Part shown: positions 1 through 10,517 of the stretch, piece by piece
Layout: each line of letters starts with the position of its first letter
How positions within the stretch are numbered: the stretch's first letter is position 1
Assembly: GCA_964242415.1 (NCBI GenBank)
Contig: CAXTAT010000018.1
Coordinates: 1-64,000 of the forward strand
Length of the DNA: 64,000 bases
Source: DASWOJ01 sp964242415
GTDB lineage: Bacteria > Pseudomonadota > Alphaproteobacteria > Acetobacterales > Acetobacteraceae
Direction of reading: 5' to 3'
Position numbers and translations under genes: made by a program
Notes under the pieces: model-generated
Told to the model about the DNA's origin: nothing
The model's database searches: none
What the model saw: only the letters and a program-made list of their open reading frames with translations

Positions 1-98
1 CGAGGAGACAGCCGCCCGCGTAGCGTGACCCGTCCACGAAGGCCGGGGAAGATCACTCGGCCCGAACCTGATGCGACGGGCCATGGGGCGCCATCCGC

Positions 99-123
99 TT
101 CGGGAGGCTCACACCCTCCCGAA
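99..123. other. Stem-loop downstream of hemJ
   Basis: A perfect 9-bp inverted repeat (TTCGGGAGG and CCTCCCGAA) encloses a 7-nt loop, 95 bases past the stop codon of hemJ. On the minus strand no run of T follows it, so it is not a canonical intrinsic terminator; it may be a 3' end-stabilising hairpin or a Rho-assisted stop. The rest of bases 1-217 shows no convincing coding sequence. Confidence 0.4.
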
Positions 124-217
124 CACCGCCGCCGCACCCCGCGATGAGGAGCGGAGCCTCGCCATCGCCAAGCTCCGCCGTCCCGCTCCCACCGCGAGGG
201 GGCCAGCGTGCAGGGCG

Positions 218-679
218 TCAGAAGAACACCGGCTTCACGATCACCATGATCACCGCAGCGACCATCAGCAGCGTCGGCACCTCGTTCGCCACCCGGTAGT
301 ACTTGTGCGGCTTCACGTTGCGGTCCTCCAGGAACTGCCGTCGCCACTTGCCCGCCGCGCCCTGGAAGCCCGTCATCAGCAGCACCGCGCCCAGCTTCAC
401 GTGCCACCAATTGAAGCCCGACCAATCGACGATGCCCGGCGTCAGCACCAGCAGCACCCCCAGCGTCCACGTCGCCAGCATCGCCGGCAGCATGATCTGC
501 TTCAGCAGCCGGCGCTCCATGACCTTGAACCGTTCGCTCTCGACGGAGCCGCGCGGCAGGTCGCAATGGTACACGAACAGCCGTGGCAAGTAGAAAATCC
601 CCGCCATCCAGGCGATCACGCTGATGACGTGCAGGGCCTTGGTCCAGGGATAGACATACGCCAGCGCCGGGATGGTCAT
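218..679 (-). CDS. hemJ: Protoporphyrinogen IX oxidase HemJ
   Basis: The gene encodes a 153-residue inner-membrane protein of the HemJ family, which oxidises protoporphyrinogen IX to protoporphyrin IX in many alphaproteobacteria that lack HemG/HemY. Four hydrophobic segments are visible. The family's histidine lies in the first one (ALHVISVIAWMAG, His17) and the WWHVKLG stretch with its conserved lysine in the third. The ATG at 679 is chosen because it overlaps the upstream phosphatase stop as ATGA and gives the usual family length; a longer reading from 730 would add unrelated residues. It is the last gene of hemE-hemH-HAD-hemJ, fitting the late steps of heme synthesis (HemJ makes the substrate of HemH). 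Confidence 0.9.
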   Translation of the reverse strand: MTIPALAYVYPWTKALHVISVIAWMAGIFYLPRLFVYHCDLPRGSVESERFKVMERRLLKQIMLPAMLATWTLGVLLVLTPGIVDWSGFNWWHVKLGAVLLMTGFQGAAGKWRRQFLEDRNVKPHKYYRVANEVPTLLMVAAVIMVIVKPVFF

Positions 680-1404
680 GCCGTGGCGATGGCGGCGGGG
701 AGCATCGCGATGCGGAACAGGGCCGGACACTCGGACAGGGTGTAGATGGGCCGCGCGCCGGCCGCGCGCAGGGCGGCGCCGTCCCCGTGCGTGTCCAGCC
801 CCAGCACCTGCATTCCGGCGGCAACCGCGGCGGTGACGCCGAGCAGGCTGTCCTCCACCACGATGCAGGCGGCGGGCGGAATGCCCTCCGCGGCGGCGGC
901 GGCCAGGAACACGTCGGGGGCGGGCTTGCCGCGGGCCACATCGCGGTAGCTGTGCAGCCGGCCCGCCACCAGGGACGCCAGCCCGGTGCGGGCGAACTTC
1001 ACCGCCATCTCCTCGTGCGAGGAGTTGGAGGCGACGCGGTACGGCAGGCCCAGCGCCGCGGTGGCGTGCAGCAGCTCGGCGGCGCCGGGCATCGGCTCCG
1101 CTTCATGGGCCATGGCGTCGATCACGCGGCTCCGCAGGGTGCCGACCCAGTCCGGCGGCACCGGATGGCCTAGGTGGCCCTCGATGATTGGCAGCATGTC
1201 GCTCAGGTTGCAGCCGACGAACAGCCGCATGCTGTCGCGGGCCGTCATCGGCCAGCCGATGCGGGTGATCTCCTCCGCGCACACCCGCGCCGCCGGACCT
1301 TCGCTGTCCACCAGCACGCCGTCGCAGTCGAAGATGACAAGGCGGAGAGGCTCGATTTGCCGGAGGCCGGAGGGCACGGTGGGGGGTAAAGGCTCGGACG
1401 TCAC
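676..1404 (-). CDS. HAD-superfamily hydrolase (phosphoglycolate phosphatase-like)
   Basis: The protein is a 242-residue haloacid dehalogenase subfamily I phosphatase. Motif I is FDCDGVLVDSE with the nucleophile Asp26 and acid/base Asp28, motif II a serine in VASNSS, motif III Lys in RGKPAPDVF and motif IV the VVEDSLLG acidic pair. A helical cap lies between motifs I and II as in beta-phosphoglucomutase/phosphoglycolate phosphatase relatives. The GTG start at 1404 overlaps the hemH stop (GTGA), and its own stop overlaps the hemJ start (ATGA), so it is translationally coupled on both sides. The substrate cannot be told from sequence; it may be a housekeeping phosphatase carried with the heme genes. 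Confidence 0.8.
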   Translation of the reverse strand: MTSEPLPPTVPSGLRQIEPLRLVIFDCDGVLVDSEGPAARVCAEEITRIGWPMTARDSMRLFVGCNLSDMLPIIEGHLGHPVPPDWVGTLRSRVIDAMAHEAEPMPGAAELLHATAALGLPYRVASNSSHEEMAVKFARTGLASLVAGRLHSYRDVARGKPAPDVFLAAAAAEGIPPAACIVVEDSLLGVTAAVAAGMQVLGLDTHGDGAALRAAGARPIYTLSECPALFRIAMLPAAIATA

Positions 1405-2549
1405 GCGACCTCGCCCAGGACCCGCTCCGCCGCAGGGGCGCCGGCGCCAGCGCGGGCGTGCGGGCAGTCCTTGTAGGGCTTCGGGCAGGTACGGGAGCCG
1501 ACGAAGCTGCACAGCCCGGGGCCGCGGCCCATGCTGGCGCGGACCAGCTCGGCCAGGGCCTCGATGAAGCCGGGGTCGCTGTTCTGCGCCGGGCAGCGGA
1601 AGTAGCCGGGCACGCCCTCCTTCTCCGCCAGTTCGCGGTACTCGACATCCAACTCCACAAGCGTCTCGGAATGCTCGGACACGAAGGCGATGGGCACCAC
1701 GAGGATGGCGGTCTTGTCGTGCGCGGCACGCTCGATCTCGGCCTCGGTGCTGGGGTCGATCCACTTCTGCGGGGTGGCGCGGGACTGGAAGCAGGTCGTG
1801 TAATCCAGGCCCGGCATGTCCAACGCGCGGACCACGCCGGCCACCGTGCGCTCCACCTGGAACTGGTAGGGGTCGCCGGCCTTGATGATGCTCTCCGGCA
1901 AGCCGTGTGCGCTGAACAGGATGCGCAGTGGGATGGCCGGGTCCAGCTCGGCGCGGGCCTTGTCGTAGCTGCGGCGGACCTCGGCGGCGGTGGCGCGCAG
2001 GTAGCCGGGGTCGCTGTGGTAGCAGCACAGCGTCGTCGTCGGCTTCATCAGCCCGGCCTGCGCGGCGGCCTCCCGCCAGGCGGACAGGCTGCTGCCGGTA
2101 GTGGTGGTGGAGTACTGCGGATACAGCGGCACCAGCACGACCTCGTCCGGGTCCCACGCCTTGACCTCGCGGGCGGTCGGCAGGCTGAACGGGTGCCAGT
2201 AGCGCATGGCAATGAAGCACTTGGCGTCCAGCTCCGGCAGGGCGGCCTCCAGGGCGCGGGCCTGCTCGACCGTCAGCTCCAGCAACGGGGACTTGCCGCC
2301 GAGGATGGCGTAGTTGGCGCTGGCGGCCTTGGTGCGGGCGTAGGCGATCACCCGGGCCAGCAGCGGGCGGACGAAGAACGGCACGCGCAGAATGGCCGGG
2401 TCCTTGAACAGGTTGACCAGGAACGGCCGGACCGAGGCGGGCTTGTCGGGTCCGCCGAGATTGAATAGCACGACGGCTATCTTCGGAGCGGCGGTCCGTG
2501 GGGCGGCGGTCTTCGGGGCGGCGCCTGAGGCAGTCCTGGGCTTTTGCAT
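1401..2549 (-). CDS. hemH: Ferrochelatase
   Basis: This 382-residue protein inserts ferrous iron into protoporphyrin IX, the last step of heme synthesis. Conserved signatures are VVLFNLGGPD near the start, PLYPQYS, the catalytic histidine in FSAHGLP (His215) and FQSRATPQKW. It starts at the ATG at 2549, 31 bases after hemE, and carries an unusual Ala/Pro/Lys-rich leader of about 22 residues (APKTAAPRTAAPK), which makes it longer than typical 320-350-residue bacterial enzymes. The C-terminal part holds four cysteines (319, 347, 355, 362), reminiscent of the [2Fe-2S]-bearing ferrochelatases known from Caulobacter. Its stop overlaps the next gene by four bases. Confidence 0.95.
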   Translation of the reverse strand: MQKPRTASGAAPKTAAPRTAAPKIAVVLFNLGGPDKPASVRPFLVNLFKDPAILRVPFFVRPLLARVIAYARTKAASANYAILGGKSPLLELTVEQARALEAALPELDAKCFIAMRYWHPFSLPTAREVKAWDPDEVVLVPLYPQYSTTTTGSSLSAWREAAAQAGLMKPTTTLCCYHSDPGYLRATAAEVRRSYDKARAELDPAIPLRILFSAHGLPESIIKAGDPYQFQVERTVAGVVRALDMPGLDYTTCFQSRATPQKWIDPSTEAEIERAAHDKTAILVVPIAFVSEHSETLVELDVEYRELAEKEGVPGYFRCPAQNSDPGFIEALAELVRASMGRGPGLCSFVGSRTCPKPYKDCPHARAGAGAPAAERVLGEVA

Positions 2550-2580
2550 ATTGGTCAAGGTGGCAAGTCCCTTGATGGCT

Positions 2581-3606
2581 TCAAGCCGCACGGACCTGCG
2601 CAACCAGCGCTGCAACGTGATCGGGCGAGGTTTGCGGCACGATGCCGTGGCCGAGGTTGAAGATATGCGGCCGGCCGCGCACGGCGTCGAGCACGCCGCG
2701 GGCCTCCGCCTCCAAGGCCGCGCCGCCGGCGACCAGGGCGAGCGGGTCCAGGTTGCCCTGGGTGGCGATGGTGGCGGGCACCAGGCCGGTGGCGACGTGC
2801 AGCTCCGCCCCGGTGTCCAGGGCGACGGCGTCCACCCCCGTTGCGGCAGCGTAGGCGCCGACCTGGACACCGGCCAAGCGCGGGAAGCCGATGATCGGGG
2901 TGCCGGGGTGGCGGGCGCGCAGGGCCTCCACGATGCGCCGGGTCGGCTCGGTGACGTAGCGGGCGAACAGCAGGGGGGACAGCACGCCGGCCCAACTGTC
3001 GAACAGCATCGCCACGTCGGCCCCGGCGTCGATCTGCGCCGACACATACTCGACCGTGGAGTCCACCAGCACGTCGATCAGGCTGCCGAACAGCTCGGGC
3101 TCGCCATGCGCCATGCCGCGGATGCGGGCAAAGTCCTTGGAGCCGCCGCCCTCCACCATGTAGCAGGCGACGGTGAACGGGCTGCCGGCGAAGCCGATCA
3201 GCGCCGTCTTGTCGTCCAGCCCGGCCTTGGTGCGCTGCACGGTTTCCAGGATGGGGGTGATCGCCTTCGCGACTCTCGATGGGTCGAGCGCGGCCACGTC
3301 GGCTGCGCTGGTGAGTCGTGGCAGCACCGGCCCCTCGCCCTCCTTGAAGGCCAGGCCATAGCCCAGCGCCCAGGGCAGCATCAGGATGTCGCTGAACAGG
3401 ATGGCGGCGTCGAAACCATAGCGGCGGATCGGCTGCAGGGTGACCTCGGCGGCCAGGGCGGGGTTGGTGCACAGGCTGATGAAGTCGCCGGCCTGGCTGC
3501 GGACGGCGCGGTATTCCGGGAGGTACCGCCCGGCCTGGCGCATCAGCCACATCGGGGGCGGCCAGACGGCCTCACCGGCCAGGACGCGCAGCAGCGGCTT
3601 TGTCAT
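2581..3606 (-). CDS. hemE: Uroporphyrinogen decarboxylase
   Basis: This 341-residue cytosolic enzyme converts uroporphyrinogen III to coproporphyrinogen III. The active-site signature MRQAGRYLPEYR (Arg23, Arg27) and the catalytic aspartate in ILFSDIL (Asp73) are intact, as are GSPFT, GNLDP and the FNLGHG motif near the C-terminus. The ATG at 3606 is preferred because GAAGG lies eight bases upstream; an in-frame ATG at 3621 has no ribosome binding site. It is the first gene of the minus-strand heme operon and reads away from the putative origin, exactly as hemE does beside Caulobacter Cori. Confidence 0.95.
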   Translation of the reverse strand: MTKPLLRVLAGEAVWPPPMWLMRQAGRYLPEYRAVRSQAGDFISLCTNPALAAEVTLQPIRRYGFDAAILFSDILMLPWALGYGLAFKEGEGPVLPRLTSAADVAALDPSRVAKAITPILETVQRTKAGLDDKTALIGFAGSPFTVACYMVEGGGSKDFARIRGMAHGEPELFGSLIDVLVDSTVEYVSAQIDAGADVAMLFDSWAGVLSPLLFARYVTEPTRRIVEALRARHPGTPIIGFPRLAGVQVGAYAAATGVDAVALDTGAELHVATGLVPATIATQGNLDPLALVAGGAALEAEARGVLDAVRGRPHIFNLGHGIVPQTSPDHVAALVAQVRAA

Positions 3607-3945
3607 GTAAGAAGCCTTCATAGAAAGAAGAATTAAGAATTGTTGATTGGTAGGGGTAGCAGTAAGGGGTGTGAGTCACGTGGTACCCGGTTCTCCCCGA
3701 GTTATGCACCGCCTGTCCATCCCCCTGGGCGCGCGCAACCCATTGATCTTGGCTCAGGGCTTGCGGGGTACCACGACTCCGTACAGGTTACAGGTCCGTA
3801 CTATCCCCCGTACCAGGATTCTGCAGGGTTGTCCCCGCTCCCACGGCCGCGGCGGCGCGGCATCAAGGAAAACCGGGGTTATCCCCGACTCGCACGCTGA
3901 CTCATGAGTCAGCTCGCATAGGCCCTAAGGACCGCCCTGACTCCC
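3607..3945. other. Probable chromosomal replication origin (oriC)
   Basis: This non-coding stretch lies between hemE and the DUF299 regulator, the same neighbours that bracket the origin in Caulobacter and several other alphaproteobacteria. An A/T-rich block (about 3618-3650) could be the unwinding element. DnaA-box-like 9-mers are TTATGCACC (3702-3710), CTATCCCCC (3801-3809), TTGTCCCCG (3829-3837) and TTATCCCCG (3879-3887), all imperfect against TTATNCACA. Seven GANTC sites (starting 3673, 3775, 3817, 3887, 3899, 3906, 3939) are packed into 270 bases, two of them inside the 14-bp palindrome TGACTCATGAGTCA (3898-3911). GTAC-containing short repeats also recur. Origin function is an inference from context and motif density. 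Confidence 0.7.
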
Positions 3946-4085
3946 TCTCCCTCCGGGAGAGGGTTGGGGTGAGGGGTTGTGCGGCGCGGACCTGCTAGCC
4001 CGGGCAGCCCGGTTCCGCAGGCGTCGGACAGCGCGCTAGCAAGCAGGACCCCCTCACCCCGGCCCTCTCCCGGAGGGAGAGAAAG
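3941..4085. repeat. Dispersed palindromic repeat, family 2, copy 1
   Basis: The element is about 145 bp. Each end is a small hairpin built of CCCTCTCC and GGAGAGGG-type arms, and the inner arms GGGTGAGGGG and CCCCTCACCCC also pair, so the whole can fold into one long imperfect hairpin. A second copy lies at 56836-56988; the two share a conserved core (GTGCGGCGCGGACCTGC and GGCGTCGGA). It is non-coding and sits between the probable origin and the DUF299 gene. Confidence 0.8.
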
Positions 4086-4131
4086 AAGGCAGCCGCCCCA
4101 TCACCGAAGTCATCGCGCTACACCCGCACCC

Positions 4132-4165
4132 TCCGTCATTGCGAGGAGCACAGCGACGTGGCACT
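4132..4165. repeat. Dispersed repeat, family 1, half copy
   Basis: The sequence CCGTCATTGCGAGGAGC followed by a degenerate GACGTGGCA matches the left arm of the ~100 bp palindromic element found complete elsewhere in the window; the right arm is missing. It lies about 70 bases upstream of the DUF299 start codon. Confidence 0.6.
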
Positions 4166-4234
4166 TCAAGCTGCACGGGCCGGCGTCTCCGTGAGCGACC
4201 TCGGACGCCGAAGCCAGACGGGGGTGGAGCGGCA

Positions 4235-5098
4235 ATGAACCTGCATTTGGTCTCCGACGCCACGGGGGAGACGCTCAACAGCATCGCCCGTGCCACCATC
4301 TCGCAGTTCGAGCAGCCGGAGATCATCTACCACCGCTGGAGCCTGATCCGCACCCGCTTCCAACTGCACCGCGTGCTGGAGGGGATCGAGGCGGAACCCG
4401 GCCCCGTGCTATCGACCGTCATCGACAAGGCCCTGCGCAACGACCTGGAAACCACCTGCCTGCGCCTGGGCGTGGCGGTGGTGAATGTGCTGGACCCGGT
4501 GATGGCCCTGCTGCAGGACACCATCGGCACCCAGGCGCAGTCGCGGCCGGGGCGGCAGTATGTGCTGGACGCCGACTACTTCCGCCGCATCGACGCCATG
4601 CACTACGTCCTGGCGCATGACGACGGGCAGGCGCAGGCAGGGATTGCCGAGGCCGACGTGGTCATGGTCGGCGTGTCGCGCAGCAGCAAGACGCCGACAT
4701 CGTTCTACCTGGCCAACCGCGGGGTGAAGGCGGCGAACGTCCCCCTGGTGCCGGGCACGCCGGACCCGCCGGGGCTGGAGGCGCCGGTGTGCCCGGTGAT
4801 CGGCCTGACCCTGGACCCGCAGGCGCTGATCGAAATCCGCCGCCACCGGCTGAAGCTGATCGCCGCCGGCAACGACACCGGCCGCATCCGCCAGGACTCG
4901 GGGGACTACATCGACGTGGACGCCGTGAAGGCCGAGCTGCTGTGGGCCAGGCGGCTGTGCACCCGGCGCGGCTGGCCGGTCATCGACGTCACCCGGCGCA
5001 GCATCGAGGAGACCGCCGCCACCGTCCTGCAACTGATGGACGCCTGGCACGAACGCCGCCGCAAGGACGCCCACGCCGCCGCGCACGCCGCAGGCTGA
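4235..5098 (+). CDS. PEP synthase/PPDK regulatory protein (DUF299 kinase-phosphorylase)
   Basis: This 287-residue protein belongs to the DUF299 family of bifunctional serine/threonine kinase and Pi-dependent pyrophosphorylases, which switch pyruvate,phosphate dikinase or PEP synthase off (ADP-dependent) and on. The nucleotide-binding signature GVSRSSKTPTSFYLA is at residues 146-160, and the N-terminal LHLVSDATGET stretch is typical. The ATG at 4235 is chosen because GGAG precedes it and it gives the usual N-terminus; the frame is open further upstream through repeat sequence. It faces away from hemE across the putative origin, and maf follows after four bases. Which partner enzyme it controls is not shown in this window. 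Confidence 0.92.
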   Translation: MNLHLVSDATGETLNSIARATISQFEQPEIIYHRWSLIRTRFQLHRVLEGIEAEPGPVLSTVIDKALRNDLETTCLRLGVAVVNVLDPVMALLQDTIGTQAQSRPGRQYVLDADYFRRIDAMHYVLAHDDGQAQAGIAEADVVMVGVSRSSKTPTSFYLANRGVKAANVPLVPGTPDPPGLEAPVCPVIGLTLDPQALIEIRRHRLKLIAAGNDTGRIRQDSGDYIDVDAVKAELLWARRLCTRRGWPVIDVTRRSIEETAATVLQLMDAWHERRRKDAHAAAHAAG

Positions 5099-5102
5099 CC
5101 CC

Positions 5103-5723
5103 GTGCTGCAGGCAGATGGATTGCAGGCAGCCGGGCCGCCGCTGGTGCTGGCCAGCGAGAGCGCCGCCCGCGCCGGCCTGCTGCACGCGGCCGGGCTGCG
5201 GTTCGAGGCCCGGCCGGCGCGCATCGACGAAGCCGCGGTGAAGCAGGCCTGCCGCGCGGAGGGCGTCGAGGCCGCCGACGCCGCGATCATGCTGGCGGAG
5301 CTGAAGGCGCAGCGCATCCGCGACCCCGACGCGCTGGTGATCGGCGCCGACCAGTTGCTGGTGTGCGACGGCGACTGGTTCGACAAGCCGGCCGATGCCG
5401 GGGCGGCCCGCGCGCACCTACTGGCGCTGCGGGGCCGGGCGCATACGCTGGTGACGGCGATGGTGCTGATGCGCGGCGGGCGGAGGGTATGGCAGCACCT
5501 CGCCACGCCGCGGCTGACGATGCGGCCGTTCGGCGATGCGTTCCTGGCGGATTACCTCGCGGCGGAGGGTGACGCATTACTGTCCTGCGTCGGCGCATAC
5601 CGGCTGGAAGGGTTAGGGCTGCACCTGTTCGACCGCGTGGAAGGCGAGCACTCGGCCATCCTGGGCCTGCCCATGCTGCCGCTGCTGGGGTTCCTGCGGC
5701 AGCATGGGGTATTGGCTACTTGA
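5103..5723 (+). CDS. maf: Maf-family nucleoside triphosphate pyrophosphatase
   Basis: The product has 206 residues and belongs to the Maf/YhdE family, which hydrolyses non-canonical or methylated nucleoside triphosphates. The N-terminal LASESAARAGLL replaces the common LASxSPRR phosphate-binding stretch (the variant common in this alphaproteobacterial branch), and VIGADQ carries the catalytic aspartate. It starts with GTG four bases after the DUF299 gene and is surely cotranscribed with it, as in Caulobacter. Its 3' end overlaps the convergent gene at 5716 by eight bases. Confidence 0.88.
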   Translation: MLQADGLQAAGPPLVLASESAARAGLLHAAGLRFEARPARIDEAAVKQACRAEGVEAADAAIMLAELKAQRIRDPDALVIGADQLLVCDGDWFDKPADAGAARAHLLALRGRAHTLVTAMVLMRGGRRVWQHLATPRLTMRPFGDAFLADYLAAEGDALLSCVGAYRLEGLGLHLFDRVEGEHSAILGLPMLPLLGFLRQHGVLAT

Positions 5724-6168
5724 GGGTGAGTTGGATGCCGTCCGCTGACCCGGCCAATTCGGCGCCGCGGGTCACGTTGTCGATGCGGAGCTGCACCCCG
5801 GTGCCGTTGATCAGCACCTGGCCGGCCAGGCCCTTGCCGACCGTCGCCTCCCCGGTCGAGGCGGCATAGGTGCCGGTGAAGTCCCCGACGCGCTTCAGGT
5901 TATAGACACGGCCGTGGCCCACCAGCCGGCTGAAGCCGACATCGGCGATGCTGATGCCCTTGACCGTGAACGGGTAGTGATGGCCGCGATAGTTCAGCAT
6001 GCCGTCGCCCCAGGTGAAGCCGACGCCGACCGCGGCGGACCGGGCCTGCAGGGTAACGGTGCCCGACGCGGGGCCGGTTTCACCGGGGTCGCCGGCAGCG
6101 GCAAGGGCAGGGCTGGCGAGGGCGGCCAGAAGTGCGGCGAGGGCAAGGCGGCGAGTGGGTATGGTCAT
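5716..6168 (-). CDS. Conserved exported protein of unknown function
   Basis: The 150-residue product has a clear signal peptide (MTIPTRRLALAALLAALASPALAAA, cleavage near residue 24). The mature part is rich in Gly, Val and Thr and probably beta-structured, with a VGFTWGDGMLNYRGHHYPF stretch followed by ISIADVGFSRL. It resembles small secreted proteins found in many proteobacteria, but I cannot assign a function. It is alone on its strand, convergent with maf. Confidence 0.75.
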   Translation of the reverse strand: MTIPTRRLALAALLAALASPALAAAGDPGETGPASGTVTLQARSAAVGVGFTWGDGMLNYRGHHYPFTVKGISIADVGFSRLVGHGRVYNLKRVGDFTGTYAASTGEATVGKGLAGQVLINGTGVQLRIDNVTRGAELAGSADGIQLTLK

Positions 6169-6430
6169 GCTGGTCGATCCGTTACTGAAGTGTCAGGATG
6201 TAACGTTGCAGGCACGGTTGGGTTCGCCGCACCTGCTGCCTCTGGTTTCAGTAGCCGGGTCGCCCGGCGAAGGCACGAACCGGCGCAGCACTTGCTCAGT
6301 CATGGGAGTCCTGGGGTCCCCTCACCGCCTGCCATGAGAAATTCTTGAACGGCATCCCGATATGAAAACGTTGCATTTGTCCCCGCTGCAATATTCCGAT
6401 TACTTCGGAGCTGCAGAGGAGACCTGACGT

Positions 6431-6893
6431 TTGAGCTTTGCTCGCCGCAATATGCTGGGCGCCGGGGCCGTGATTGGCGCAGCCGGCGTCGCCACCAAGG
6501 TCGCCCCCGCGGCCTTCGGCAACCCCAACGAACCGGCGCAAGGCCCGGCCAACACTCAGGCGAACTCGCAGGCCCTGGTGGACCCGGGTCCGAAAAGCCA
6601 GGGTCCAATGGGTGCGGGTTCATCACGGCCGCCACCACGGTCGCCGCGGCGCCCGTGACGGTCCACCCCGGCGGCACGCGCGAGGCTCACCGGCGCCCGA
6701 ACGCCGGCGGGTGGCAAGACCGTATCGAGGGCGTGGTGCAGATGGCGGTGCCCGACGCGGGTCCACAGCCGGTGGCCGCCGACTTCGACCCGGGCGGCAT
6801 TGGCTGCATCAGCGCAGCAATGGCCATTATGTGAAGAACACCGGCGACATCAACCTGGTAATCCCTGGCGTGTTCAACGCCTGCCTCCATTAG
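6431..6893 (+). pseudogene. Oxalate decarboxylase family bicupin, decayed
   Basis: The first 60 codons give a twin-arginine leader (FARRNMLGAGAVIGAAGVAT) followed by AAFGNPNEPAQGP and LVDPGP, the start of exported OxdC-type bicupins. Most of the protein is then missing. From about 6650 a second frame reads VTVHPGGTREAH and VVQMAVPDAG, matching the C-terminal cupin (VxPGxxRExHWHPN in intact enzymes), and after another frame change near 6815 it ends GHYVKNTGDINLVIPGVFNA. The metal-binding HWHPN has become HRRPN. A large internal deletion plus frameshifts leave no functional enzyme. A possible ribosome site lies upstream of 6431. Confidence 0.7.
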
Positions 6894-7088
6894 CCAGCAT
6901 CACCGTCGGACTGGCTCACCCATGCGCCACCCGCCATAGCCGCCGCTCACGTCAACCCAGGATACTGCCGAAATTCCGAACAGCACCCCCGACGTGGTCC
7001 CGGCATGAGCCTTGCTCGCCCCCTGGCCGCCAGGCCGACCCCGCCGACCCCACCGAAACTATAGGGGGCACTCCGTGCTTTCACCGCT

Positions 7089-10310
<3,222 letters not shown>

Positions 10311-10346
10311 TGTCAGCCGCCTTGACCGGTCTGCCGCTGCATCAGT

Positions 10347-10453
10347 CGTCATTGCGGGGAGCGCTTGCGACGCGGCAATCCGGGGGTGCAAGGCCGGAAG
10401 CGTACCCTGCGCAGCCCTGGATCGCCACGCCGCAGGCACGGCTCGCAGTGACG
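10347..10453. repeat. Dispersed repeat, family 1, complete copy
   Basis: The left arm CGTCATTGCGGGGAGC and GCGACGCGGCAATCC are mirrored by CTGGATCGCCACGCCGCAGG and GGCTCGCAGTGACGG. The ~107 bp element can fold into a long hairpin. It lies inside the RND operon, between permease and adaptor genes. Confidence 0.8.
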
Positions 10454-10517
10454 GTCTCGACAGCGATGCGCCGTCCCAGAGGTCAGAGCAGAAGGTGTTT
10501 GGCATGAGTGCAACGGC

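Noticed and set aside
3640..3907. Two plus-strand frames of 86 codons in the hemE/DUF299 gap
   Set aside because: No ribosome site, no codon bias, and they run through the probable origin motifs.
4139..4234. Extended N-terminus of the DUF299 protein starting at 4139
   Set aside because: The extra 32 residues come from repeat DNA, while the ATG at 4235 has a ribosome site and gives the family N-terminus.
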